A DNA stretch of 64,000 bases from assembly GCF_000153125.2 (NCBI RefSeq), contig NZ_CM002299.1, positions 2,988,928 through 3,052,927 on the forward strand, given 5' to 3'. The notes below the pieces were generated by a model, which searched no databases, was not told where the DNA came from, and saw nothing but the letters and a program-made list of their open reading frames with translations. This document shows, in pieces, positions 44,868 to 53,133 of this stretch. The stretch is from Congregibacter litoralis KT71. GTDB lineage: Bacteria; Pseudomonadota; Gammaproteobacteria; Pseudomonadales; Halieaceae. Both the position numbers and the translations under genes were made by a program. Within the stretch, counting starts at the first letter, position 1. Every line of letters begins with the position of its first letter.

Positions 44868-46133
44868 TTAACGCTGCCTGGCGACCTGTTCTGGCGACAC
44901 GGCGCCTGCTTTATGTCCCCAGGCGCTGCGGATATAGCTGAGTAACGCCGCGGCCTGCTCATCGCTGAGCTTGTTGGCGTAGGACTCCATACGCTTCCAT
45001 CCCCGGGACTTCCACTCCTCCGAGGGTGCCGTGTGAGGAAGCTGTGCACCGTAGAGCGTGATGTTAATAAGGGTTGAGGGGTCCACATCGAGCACCACAG
45101 GACTCCACAGCACCGGGGGTCCGGTCTCCGGCGATCCCTCGCCCGTGGGCAGGTGACAGGTGCCACAATGAATGTCGTACTGTACCGATCCGGCCCTTAG
45201 CACGTCTTCACTTGCGGGTTTACCTGCGGGCTGGGAATTTGCGGGCAGACTTTGCAGGTAGGTCGTCATGGCGCTGACATCCTCAGCAGACATGCGCGAG
45301 GTGCTATTAACCACGACGTTGTTCATGGGACCAAAAACCCCCGAACGTTGACTGAAGCCCAGCTTCAGATAATCGGCAATGTCATCGTGGGACCACTTAC
45401 CCAGACCATTGTCCGCGGATGTCAGGTTGGGAGCAGACCAGGCCGAAAGCTTGCCCTCCACGCGCTCCATGTACACGCCTCCGGTCATGAGAAGATCGCC
45501 ATCGAGGCCACCGGCGGCATTACGTGGCGAATGGCACATGCTGCAATGACCCAGCCCTTCCACCAGATAAGCGCCGCGATTCCATTCTTCAGACCGCGCG
45601 GGGTCGGCTTCAAAACGCCCTTCGTCAAAGAATGCCGACTTCCAGACCTTCAGACCCCAGCGTTGGTTGTAGGGGAAACCCAGATCATTCTCCGGCGGCT
45701 TGTAAGACACCGGATCCAGGGTCTGGAGATAGGCATAGATCGCGGCGATATCCTCGTCACTGACCTTGGTAAACGCCGTGTAGGGAAACACCGGATAGAG
45801 ATGACTGCCGTCCGGACGCTCGCCCTGGCGCATGGCCACGGTGAATTCCTCGAGGGTCCACCCGCCGATACCTGTTTCCGTATCCGGCGTGATGTTCGTG
45901 GAATAGATCGTGCCGTAGGGCGTTTCAAAATCCAGCCCCCCCGCCATCGACGGTCCATTCTCCTTTGTGTGACAGCTCACGCAGTTGCCTACGGCGGCAA
46001 GGTATTCACCCTTCGCCAGTAGCTCAGCCCCGGGCAACTCCTCCATCGCGGTCCCTGGATGTGCTGCGCCAAAGCCGGCGAGCATCACCATCACAGTCAG
46101 AGCTCTCAAGAGGCGGCACTCCAGGAATCGCAA
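44868..46133 (-). CDS. Three-heme c-type cytochrome
   Basis: 421 aa with a signal peptide (ALTVMVMLAGFGAAHPGTA) and three C-x-x-C-H heme sites at Cys51 (NCVSCH), Cys197 (HCSMCH) and Cys323 (HCGTCH). Each is followed by a distal Met region. The layout matches the cytochrome subunit of membrane-bound alcohol/aldose dehydrogenases (AdhB-like), which passes electrons to ubiquinone or the oxidase. It is the last gene of the seven-gene minus-strand cluster, and its start overlaps the HiPIP gene by 28 bp. No GMC or PQQ dehydrogenase subunit is adjacent. Confidence 0.9.
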   Translation of the reverse strand: MRFLECRLLRALTVMVMLAGFGAAHPGTAMEELPGAELLAKGEYLAAVGNCVSCHTKENGPSMAGGLDFETPYGTIYSTNITPDTETGIGGWTLEEFTVAMRQGERPDGSHLYPVFPYTAFTKVSDEDIAAIYAYLQTLDPVSYKPPENDLGFPYNQRWGLKVWKSAFFDEGRFEADPARSEEWNRGAYLVEGLGHCSMCHSPRNAAGGLDGDLLMTGGVYMERVEGKLSAWSAPNLTSADNGLGKWSHDDIADYLKLGFSQRSGVFGPMNNVVVNSTSRMSAEDVSAMTTYLQSLPANSQPAGKPASEDVLRAGSVQYDIHCGTCHLPTGEGSPETGPPVLWSPVVLDVDPSTLINITLYGAQLPHTAPSEEWKSRGWKRMESYANKLSDEQAAALLSYIRSAWGHKAGAVSPEQVARQR

Positions 46134-46441
46134 TGCCCAGCGGGATTCACCGCGTTGCCATCGAAGATACTGCAGCTTCCGCAGGCGCCCTGCGCCCCAC
46201 TGTAGAAGGCGCAGCCCGCGCAGGTTTTTGTGCTGTCCGAGGATTGTTCGGTGTAGCGCAGGGTCTTGCGTACACTCTCCTGAGCCGAAGTCATCTTGCC
46301 GGGATCAGCACACACGAGCGCTGCATCCTGACCGGCGTCACCGCCTGCATCACAGGCACTCAAACCCGCAAGCACACTTCCCGCAAGGGGCAGTTGCAGA
46401 CCGCGTAGCAATACCGTGCGGCGTGAAAATCGTCTGTCCAT
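46106..46441 (-). CDS. High-potential iron-sulfur protein (HiPIP), exported
   Basis: 111 aa. A twin-arginine segment RRTVLLRG, then a hydrophobic stretch with LAGLSAC at 26-30, indicates Tat export of the folded cluster protein. The HiPIP core has four cluster Cys at 74 and 77 (TCAGCAFY), 90 (CSIFDG) and 104 (HCDSW), with extra Cys30, 44 and 87. HiPIPs carry a [4Fe-4S] cluster that transfers single electrons in the periplasm. Its stop overlaps the start of the three-heme cytochrome gene, so the two are likely partners. Confidence 0.88.
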   Translation of the reverse strand: MDRRFSRRTVLLRGLQLPLAGSVLAGLSACDAGGDAGQDAALVCADPGKMTSAQESVRKTLRYTEQSSDSTKTCAGCAFYSGAQGACGSCSIFDGNAVNPAGHCDSWSAAS

Positions 46442-46460
46442 TACTAACTCCTACTGATGA

Positions 46461-47324
46461 CTATCGACCCGCGGCAAGCCTGCCCCGTCGGATGGCTTCC
46501 TGAGATTCCGGACCGTAGGCCAATAAACCCAGGAAACCCTGCTCGACCCGCTGCGCCACGGACTCGGGACTCACCGTGGTCAGGTTCGGCTTGCCAACGC
46601 GTTTGCTCTCGGCCAGCACCTGCTGGTTGATTTTTTCTGCCGCCTCCCGGTCCCCATCAAGGGCACTGGTGAGGCTGCCGATGCCACAGACCAGCGCACT
46701 GAAGCCCGGCAGATCGGCGATTTCTTCGAGCTCGGCAAACACCTCGGGATCCTCAACGATGAGCATGGCGACGATGTCACCCTCAGGATTGTCCGGAGAC
46801 CATACATTCGCGCCCTCAAAAAAAGACACCGCGGCCCGCGCCTCGTCGGCACTCATGATGTGAGGAATAACGACGCCATTTGCACCCATGGCCAGCAGTT
46901 CTTTCACCCGGGATCGGGCCGCCGCCTCGCCATCAACAGCAATGGGCGGAATACGCACCAGCAGAGGCAGTTGCTGCGCATCCCCTGCGCCTTTGCGGAT
47001 ACCCTCGGCAACGTTTTGCGCAGCCTCGGCCTCGTACTGTTGCTCGAGGCTCAAAAAAGCAAAGTCCAGCAGCGGATTTGCCGCAAGGTCCAGACCGGTC
47101 TGCACGGTGTAGCTGGGCCCCGCATGGGCACTTTCATCATCACCGTTACCACCGCGGGACTGAGTCACGTACTCACCGAAGGCCGGCTCACCCATGGCCC
47201 ATAAATCGATGAGGGCCCGCCCCGATGACCCCGTCTGCTCCGCGGCCTGCGCGCTTTGAAGCCCCGGCGCGCATAACAGCGACGCAGCCACCGTTGTTAC
47301 CGCAAACAGCTGTCGGATACCCAT
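46461..47324 (-). CDS. HpcH/HpaI aldolase family protein with signal peptide
   Basis: 287 aa. A signal peptide (FAVTTVAASLLCAPGLQSAQA) puts it in the periplasm, which is unusual because class II HpcH/HpaI aldolases are cytosolic. The TIM-barrel features remain: DFAFLSLEQQYEAEA near 85, PPIAVDG then KELLAMGANGVVIPHIMSADEA, and MLIVEDPEVF with the metal-binding Glu. They cleave 4-hydroxy-2-oxo acids and also promote aldol condensation. It lies between the HiPIP gene and an unknown secreted protein gene in the cluster. Activity and substrate of this exported form are unknown. Confidence 0.82.
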   Translation of the reverse strand: MGIRQLFAVTTVAASLLCAPGLQSAQAAEQTGSSGRALIDLWAMGEPAFGEYVTQSRGGNGDDESAHAGPSYTVQTGLDLAANPLLDFAFLSLEQQYEAEAAQNVAEGIRKGAGDAQQLPLLVRIPPIAVDGEAAARSRVKELLAMGANGVVIPHIMSADEARAAVSFFEGANVWSPDNPEGDIVAMLIVEDPEVFAELEEIADLPGFSALVCGIGSLTSALDGDREAAEKINQQVLAESKRVGKPNLTTVSPESVAQRVEQGFLGLLAYGPESQEAIRRGRLAAGR

Positions 47325-47372
47325 AGTCTGATTCCTGATTTTATAAATGCTTGTTGCCGTCCCGCAGTGAAA

Positions 47373-48470
47373 CTAGCGCTGCGCTGTGTTGAGCTGCATC
47401 GCCTCATCATCGGGATGCACGATGAAGACCTGGTGCATCTCCACATCCACCGCCGACGAGATAGCCGTATTCTCACCGCTTTGGGGATCGGGATGCCCGT
47501 CGGCCAGACGCTTCATTGCTCGGTAAAGCGACGCAGCAGAAAGCTGCCCATAGCTCTGGTGATGAGTGGTCCAATTGCGATTCAGCCGGTGATTGTATTG
47601 CTCAACATCCACATACCCCGCGAGAAGGCCCTTGGCGGTATCCGGCGTTAACGTCAATTGAAGCTGAAAGTCTTTAAAAATGTGGAAGCCACCCCCGATA
47701 CCCGGGAACGACCAGGGAAACTTGGTTTCCTCCGCAGCCTCGGTGGTCAGCACGCCATCGACGATCCTGCCCTGCACTTCGCCCCGAAAACTATCACCCC
47801 AGCGACCGTCTACACGCTGGGTGCCCCCGGCGACAAAACCTTTGCCCGAGGCATCGGTCACAAGGTCATCGAGACCGCGATAAAAATTGACCGTGACACT
47901 GTCGTCATTGCTCAGGTCATCCACGCCCGTAATCTCAATCATCCAGCGGTTGTAGGCATTGCCGTACATAAAGAGGTTCGAGAAGTGGTAGAACGCACCG
48001 TCGGGGCCCCGGTAAATGGCAACACAGGCAAGGGCGCGATTCAGCTGATTATCAACGCCTTCAACACCGGCGGGACTGATGAAGTCTTCCTCGGTCGCCT
48101 TGCTATCCAGGTTCAGGCCATAGGCGTTCGGACCCACGGCGTCGTAAAAGGGAAAAGGCTCTTCGGATGTTTCGAGATGGAAACGCCGCCCCTCGCGCAC
48201 CAGGCGGGTCTCGGCCTCCGTGAGCAAGGCACCGTCCTCCTGGGGAAACAACTCGGCGAACTGCTCCCGGGGTCCGATGTTAAAACCCTGGGGACATTCG
48301 GTCTTCGCATCTTCCGTCTGATACAGGGACCAGTGACGCTCCGTCAGCACGTAGCCAATGCGGCCTCCACTGACGCTCTGGGCCTGGACGCCCGTCGCTG
48401 CGACGAACATCCCTGCACTCAGGGTCAAGGTAATGCCAGCTGCCCTCATGCGTACAGATAACCGTGACAT
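47373..48470 (-). CDS. Unknown secreted protein of the redox cluster
   Basis: 365 aa with a signal peptide ending AAGITLTLSAGMFVAATGVQAQS. Few cysteines (ECPQ and ACVAIY). No recognised domain; the repeated aromatic segments HFSNLFMYGNAYNRWMIEI and VTVNFYRGLDDLVT suggest beta structure. A strong ribosome site (GGGAGAGA) precedes the ATG. It lies in the middle of the exported-protein cluster. Confidence 0.65.
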   Translation of the reverse strand: MSRLSVRMRAAGITLTLSAGMFVAATGVQAQSVSGGRIGYVLTERHWSLYQTEDAKTECPQGFNIGPREQFAELFPQEDGALLTEAETRLVREGRRFHLETSEEPFPFYDAVGPNAYGLNLDSKATEEDFISPAGVEGVDNQLNRALACVAIYRGPDGAFYHFSNLFMYGNAYNRWMIEITGVDDLSNDDSVTVNFYRGLDDLVTDASGKGFVAGGTQRVDGRWGDSFRGEVQGRIVDGVLTTEAAEETKFPWSFPGIGGGFHIFKDFQLQLTLTPDTAKGLLAGYVDVEQYNHRLNRNWTTHHQSYGQLSAASLYRAMKRLADGHPDPQSGENTAISSAVDVEMHQVFIVHPDDEAMQLNTAQR

Positions 48471-48515
48471 AGCTGTCTCTCCCGGGCGATCCGGCGCCCT
48501 GTTTTGCGGTGCTGA

Positions 48516-49979
48516 TTAGCGACGAAATGCATTCTCACCAAAGTCGTCGCGCAGTACGAAAACCTTGTAACCGTTTCGACTGCCTGTGAACTCCCCAATG
48601 CCGTCGCCGTTAGTCACGCCGGGCTCTTTATCACCGACATAGGTATAGACGGGCCGCTTTCGGTACGCCCAGACATGTAACACCTCGGCATCAGCAAGCG
48701 ATGGCCCGGCGTAGCGCCCGCTGTTTGCATCAATGGCAATGACGCTCCAAAGGCTACTGTCACTGACGGCGTCGGGCTCCGCCCGCACGTAGGGGAAGGT
48801 CTCGCGGCAGAGCTCCGGGTCACCGTCACCACAAATCGCCAGGCGATATTCCTGGGCGGCATCCGGGTGGTCACAGGCAATCTGGGCTACGGAGTCATCC
48901 CGGCAATTGTAAAGATAGATGGAGCGCCCCCGGCTATCCGCGAGCACCTGACCACCGAACTCCACATCCTGCACCGTGAATTCCGGAGGAGGTGTCACCG
49001 CGCGCTGGGTGTACACATTGTGCCACCGGGGATTTTGCCAGTCAGGTACATCACTCCCCTGAAAGCTCCGCGTGCCCTTGTCATTGTTATAGGTGTACAG
49101 CGGCTTGCCTCGAAACGCCCACTGATTAAAACCCGAGGCCTGCTTGACGACGGTCCACTCGCCACGATCCATGGCAATACCCGGGGCGGGTACCGGGGTC
49201 CAGTTTTTCAGACATTCCTCATCGCAATTGGATTTATTGGGCTCATCACCATCCCAGGTGTACACCGAGAACTCATCTTTGTTTACCAATAGTCTGCCCG
49301 TAGTGCTGGGTATGACTTTAAACCCGGCGGGAACATCGGGCGGTGGTCCTACGGGCACCCGTACAACGCCGCCATCATTTCGAGAGCGGATCCTGGAGCC
49401 TCCGAATACGTCGCCAGGGGCCGCATCCAGGTTTGATCGGTAAAGCGGAAAACCGTCATAGGACCATTGCCGATCGCCGTTGGGGCGTTCCGTAATAGTC
49501 CACTTATCGATCTCCTGCGCATCCTCGTCTGCAAGGAGAGGCGGCCACACCGTGGAGCACGCAAGCTGCTGCCCTTCCGGGAGGAGCAAATCCGGCGGAT
49601 AGGGACTCATCAAACCCGCAGACACGAGGCTGACCTCATCACTGCAGTTGGAGGGTCCGTCTTTTCGGTCACCCGTAGATCCGTTCCTCAACGCGCTCAG
49701 AGGCCATTTATAGAGGGTGCGTCCCTGCTCGTCGGCGTACACGGGGCCTTCAAGCGCCGTCACTACCACCTGGATACCGGGCGGTGTCGGCTCTTCGATG
49801 TAGGCCTCGCTTTCCTGGCTTGTGGCCGGTTGCCAATACTTCCCGCCGACGGCAGAGTCGGTTTGCCACCCCGGGAGGGGCTGGGCCGAAATCTGACCGG
49901 CAAAGCCCGCAATCAAAATCAAGGAGGTCGCGTTTATCCGCGCTATGACGCTTTTACTTGCCCCGACAAATTGCTTCAC
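48516..49979 (-). CDS. Secreted repeat protein (COG4315/Lipoprotein_15 type)
   Basis: 487 aa from a GTG at 49979 that immediately follows the TGA of the DUF1552 gene, so translation is coupled. A signal peptide lies at about 13-33. The body has repeated Y-x-(F/W/Y)-x-x-D-like segments: RTLYKWPLS, FPLYRSNLD, FSVYTWDGDEPNKSNCDEECLKNW, KPLYTYNND, RSIYLYNCRD and RPVYTYVGDKEPG. This is the Pfam PF03640-type secreted repeat, with Cys-containing modules. Biochemical role unknown; relatives are often linked to electron-transfer or surface proteins. Confidence 0.85.
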   Translation of the reverse strand: MKQFVGASKSVIARINATSLILIAGFAGQISAQPLPGWQTDSAVGGKYWQPATSQESEAYIEEPTPPGIQVVVTALEGPVYADEQGRTLYKWPLSALRNGSTGDRKDGPSNCSDEVSLVSAGLMSPYPPDLLLPEGQQLACSTVWPPLLADEDAQEIDKWTITERPNGDRQWSYDGFPLYRSNLDAAPGDVFGGSRIRSRNDGGVVRVPVGPPPDVPAGFKVIPSTTGRLLVNKDEFSVYTWDGDEPNKSNCDEECLKNWTPVPAPGIAMDRGEWTVVKQASGFNQWAFRGKPLYTYNNDKGTRSFQGSDVPDWQNPRWHNVYTQRAVTPPPEFTVQDVEFGGQVLADSRGRSIYLYNCRDDSVAQIACDHPDAAQEYRLAICGDGDPELCRETFPYVRAEPDAVSDSSLWSVIAIDANSGRYAGPSLADAEVLHVWAYRKRPVYTYVGDKEPGVTNGDGIGEFTGSRNGYKVFVLRDDFGENAFRR

Positions 49980-51314
49980 TCAGGCCACCACCTCAGCAAT
50001 GGGCACAGAGGTCTTGTTACTCAAGGTTCCCCAGGACGGCGTGTCGATATCCAGGAGCCGCAGCGCGGTGTAGCCAACCTGGGCAACGGACCCGCCCTGC
50101 AAATCCACATGAATGCCGCTCTTGGCTTTTCCACCGGCGCGCCCCGCCAGAAATACCGGCATGCCATCGATGGCATGCGTGCGCGCGTAGCCCACATCCG
50201 TGGTGCCCAGAATCAGAACGTTATCCAGCAGGGTTCCGTCGCCTTCGGGGATCTCTTTAAAGGCCGCCACAAAATCAGACCAGGACTCCATCGCACGACG
50301 GGTAAACCAGGACGCGTGATGCTGATAACCCAGGGCAGTGTCTACGGGTTCTTCATGGGTGCAGGTGTGATGCGGTTTGGGGTATCCGGGCTTAATAATC
50401 GAAGAGAACGCCGCGGAGTAGGTCATGTTGAACACCCGGGTCTGATCGCAGGCAATCGCCATGACCATCAGCTCTGTCATCATTTTATGGCGCAGCTTCA
50501 CCGCGTCGGCGGACTTGTCCATGAGGGGATTGACGGGGGCTTCCCCCGGCGCGATGCAGGAGGCGATGGGCTCGGGCTTGGTCAGGCGATGATCGAACTG
50601 GGTTTCCAACTGACGCAAGCCCGTAAAGTACTGATCGAGGCGTGCACGATCCGCGGCGCCTACGGTTTTCATCATCGCGCGGGACTGATCCATCACACTG
50701 GAGAGCACGCTGCGGCGCGCCATGAGCCGCGGATCCAGATTGAACTCCTCGGCATTGGGATCCTGAAACTCCGGACCGAACAGGCGCTTGTAAAACTGCA
50801 GGGGCGACCACTCCGGTGCATTGGGTGTCGCGCCGTTCAAATAGCTGTAGGTGTCCCGGGCATCAGCCGTTGCCGTAGCGGTGAGGGAGCTGAATCGTGT
50901 GGCCCGGCCGATCTGCTTGGCGACGGTCACATCGATGGTTTCCGCAGGAACTATGTCTACCTCGGGCGCCACGCCGGTTCTGGAGACCACCCAGCCCGTA
51001 AAGTGATTGCGGTTGGGCGAGGCATCGGGAAACGCCGAACCGTTGGTAAACAGATTAACGTCGTCGCGCACGGGCTCCCAGGACGCAATCTCCTCCGGCA
51101 GGTCGTAATTGGCGCCGGTCTTTTTGGGAACAAAAATGTCCGAGGTCCCGCCGAGACCGTAGCCCCAGGTGCCAAAACGTACGGGCATGGGACGCCCCGA
51201 AGCCAGCGCGGTGCCGCTACCATTGAGAAACACCTCGAGAAAGGGAAGCGCAACGGACACGCCAACGCCGTTCATCATGCCCTTGAGCACCCGACGTCTA
51301 CTCCACTTACTCAT
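49980..51314 (-). CDS. DUF1552 family Tat-exported protein
   Basis: 444 aa. A twin-arginine signal (WSRRRVLKGMMNGVGVSVALPF) starts the protein. DUF1552 landmarks: FGTWGYGLGG near the mature start, the segment SSVMDQSRAMMKTVGAADRARLDQYFTGLRQLE, and a C-terminal LDNVLILGTTDVGYARTHAIDGMPVFLAGRAGG. The family belongs to the same superfamily as DUF1501 and is nearly always beside DUF1592-type genes; the upstream DUF1592 gene stops 30 bp before this ATG. GGAGAG precedes the ATG. Molecular function unknown. Confidence 0.9.
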   Translation of the reverse strand: MSKWSRRRVLKGMMNGVGVSVALPFLEVFLNGSGTALASGRPMPVRFGTWGYGLGGTSDIFVPKKTGANYDLPEEIASWEPVRDDVNLFTNGSAFPDASPNRNHFTGWVVSRTGVAPEVDIVPAETIDVTVAKQIGRATRFSSLTATATADARDTYSYLNGATPNAPEWSPLQFYKRLFGPEFQDPNAEEFNLDPRLMARRSVLSSVMDQSRAMMKTVGAADRARLDQYFTGLRQLETQFDHRLTKPEPIASCIAPGEAPVNPLMDKSADAVKLRHKMMTELMVMAIACDQTRVFNMTYSAAFSSIIKPGYPKPHHTCTHEEPVDTALGYQHHASWFTRRAMESWSDFVAAFKEIPEGDGTLLDNVLILGTTDVGYARTHAIDGMPVFLAGRAGGKAKSGIHVDLQGGSVAQVGYTALRLLDIDTPSWGTLSNKTSVPIAEVVA

Positions 51315-51344
51315 AACAACTCTCCTGCGGTTCGAGAACCTCGA

Positions 51345-53090
51345 TTAATTTGAACTTGCTGTGGCGGCCTCGCCATCATCCGCGCCGGCAATACTTTCTG
51401 CACTTTCTGCACTTTCTACACTTTCTGCACTTTCTACTCTTGGGTCATTTTGCACGCGCGAAAATGCATTACTCAGCGCGACGGTTCGCAACAGATCCCG
51501 CAGCCGATAACCCTGCTGGGCAAATTCTTCGTTGAAGTAATCCATCACCGCGCGCGCTTCCAACTCGGGTGGGCCACCGGTGCCGTAGCTGTAGACGCGC
51601 TGCACCAGACAACGCGGCAATTCAGGGTTCTCCCGGAGCGCCTGCCCCAGTCCGATGGCGCCATCAAACTCGAATCCGTCGAGACCGCCACTGGCATCGA
51701 TGGTGGCGCCGTTTTCCGTCAGGCGAAACCCGCCCGCACCGTCAAACTGCTCCAGGGACAGGCCAATAGGGTCGGTGATGCGGTGGCAACCGGCGCAGGA
51801 AGGTGTTTCGAGGTGAGCCGCCACACGTTCCCGCTGGGTGGGGTAATGGGAATTGGGGTTGGACACCACGGAAAAATCGATTCCCGGCGGAGGCTCAGGT
51901 ACTGTCTGACACAAAAAGAGTTCGCGCAGGGCCTGGCCACGCAAGGTAACGGAGCTGCGGCCGGGATGGGCGTGAAGAGACAGAAAGCTGACCTGGGTGA
52001 GCAAACCGCCGCGAGGACTGTCCTCGGGAAACGTGTGAGGCGCCCAGCCTGGCTGCGCGGGCACGCCGTAGATAATCCCAAGGGCCGGCGACATAAAGGA
52101 GGATCGCGTCGTGAACAGATCGCGATAGTCATCTTCCTTTACCAACAGATGATCGATGACAGTTCGCAGGGTCTGCTCCCGCGCATCTTCGGCGGTGACA
52201 CCGGTGAATTCAGGATAGATGGTGGAATCCTTGGCGAGGGTTTTCACCTCTTCGAAGGCAAACATATCGTCAAAGAATGCCCGCATGCCTCCCGTCAGAC
52301 GGGGGCTGGCCAGCATGCGCTCCACGGCCCGCTCGATGCCCCCCTCGGATTGCAACTCTCCGCTCTCCGCTGCCGTCAGTAACTCGTCGTCAGGACCTGC
52401 GTTCCAGAGGAAGAAACTCAACCTCGATGCGAGAGAATAAGCATCGAGTCGCAGCTGCCCCGGGTTGTCCGGATCGGGCTCCACCTGCTCCACCACAAAG
52501 AGACCCTCGGGGCTGATCAGCAGGCCCTCCAGCGCGATCTCAAGGCCTGCATAAAAGTCTTCTAACTCGTTGGCGGCGTTCCCCGCGAGTTCTACGTAGA
52601 GATCGGTCTCCTCCTCGGTCAGGGCTCGACGGAACAGCAGGCGACCCACACGGCTGAGAAACGCTCGCGCGCACAGATCGTCGGCCTCATCGCTAGCTGC
52701 GGGCTGGCAAGGTACGAGGTAGTTGCGATGGGTCGCGTCCACAACCTGCGTGGCGACGCTGGAAGCGACACCCTGGATACCCTGAAGCTGGGCGCTACTG
52801 ACCCCGGCAATAGAGGCGCTGTTGGCGAGGAGGCCTTCGGTGCGCGCCACCGGCGCAAACTCCACCTGCAAATCAATGCCCGGCCCAAAGATGTAGCCCA
52901 GGGAGTTCTGGTACTGCTCGGCGGTCATAAGACTGGTGATAGCCCGGGTACCGGGGCTCTCGGGCTCCGCCACCTCTTCGGCACAGGCGGCCAGCAGACA
53001 CAGCAGGGCACTACCTAATGCCAGGGAACGACCAATAACAGTGAGCCGCTGCCCCGGGGGGAGCATCGCGGCCTTACGCAGAGAATCCAT
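51345..53090 (-). CDS. DUF1592/DUF1588-type lipoprotein with CxxCH motif
   Basis: 581 aa from ATG 53090; the frame is open to 53195, but those codons run into the ISL3 end and have no homology. The lipobox LALGSALLCLLAAC gives a membrane anchor. The order is a DUF1587/DUF1595-like region (FLSRVGRLLFRRALTEEETD), DUF1592 (YSLASRLSFFLWNAGPDDELL), DUF1588 with C-A-G-C-H (HLETPSCAGCHR, then DPIGLSLEQFDGAGGFR), and a DUF1585-like C-terminus (LVQRVYSYGTGGPPE). The CxxCH suggests a covalently bound heme. It is first in the seven-gene cluster and partners DUF1552. A Ser/Glu-rich tail is encoded by 9-bp repeats. Confidence 0.88.
   Translation of the reverse strand: MDSLRKAAMLPPGQRLTVIGRSLALGSALLCLLAACAEEVAEPESPGTRAITSLMTAEQYQNSLGYIFGPGIDLQVEFAPVARTEGLLANSASIAGVSSAQLQGIQGVASSVATQVVDATHRNYLVPCQPAASDEADDLCARAFLSRVGRLLFRRALTEEETDLYVELAGNAANELEDFYAGLEIALEGLLISPEGLFVVEQVEPDPDNPGQLRLDAYSLASRLSFFLWNAGPDDELLTAAESGELQSEGGIERAVERMLASPRLTGGMRAFFDDMFAFEEVKTLAKDSTIYPEFTGVTAEDAREQTLRTVIDHLLVKEDDYRDLFTTRSSFMSPALGIIYGVPAQPGWAPHTFPEDSPRGGLLTQVSFLSLHAHPGRSSVTLRGQALRELFLCQTVPEPPPGIDFSVVSNPNSHYPTQRERVAAHLETPSCAGCHRITDPIGLSLEQFDGAGGFRLTENGATIDASGGLDGFEFDGAIGLGQALRENPELPRCLVQRVYSYGTGGPPELEARAVMDYFNEEFAQQGYRLRDLLRTVALSNAFSRVQNDPRVESAESVESAESAESIAGADDGEAATASSN
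51393..51437. repeat. Five tandem 9-bp repeats in the DUF1592 gene tail
   Basis: ACTTTCTGC or ACTTTCTAC repeated five times on the plus strand, encoding the repeated Glu-Ser-Ala / Glu-Ser-Val tripeptides at the C-terminus of the DUF1592 protein. The unit is a multiple of three, so gain or loss changes tail length without shifting frame. Confidence 0.9.
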
Positions 53091-53133
53091 CTTGCGGGCT
53101 TCCTGTTCGCTTATTTTTATCAGGCTTTTTTTT

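Noticed and set aside
49467..51353. A 628-codon plus-strand frame across the DUF1552 region
   Set aside because: Long open antisense frame caused by codon bias; the minus-strand genes have Tat signals and domain motifs.
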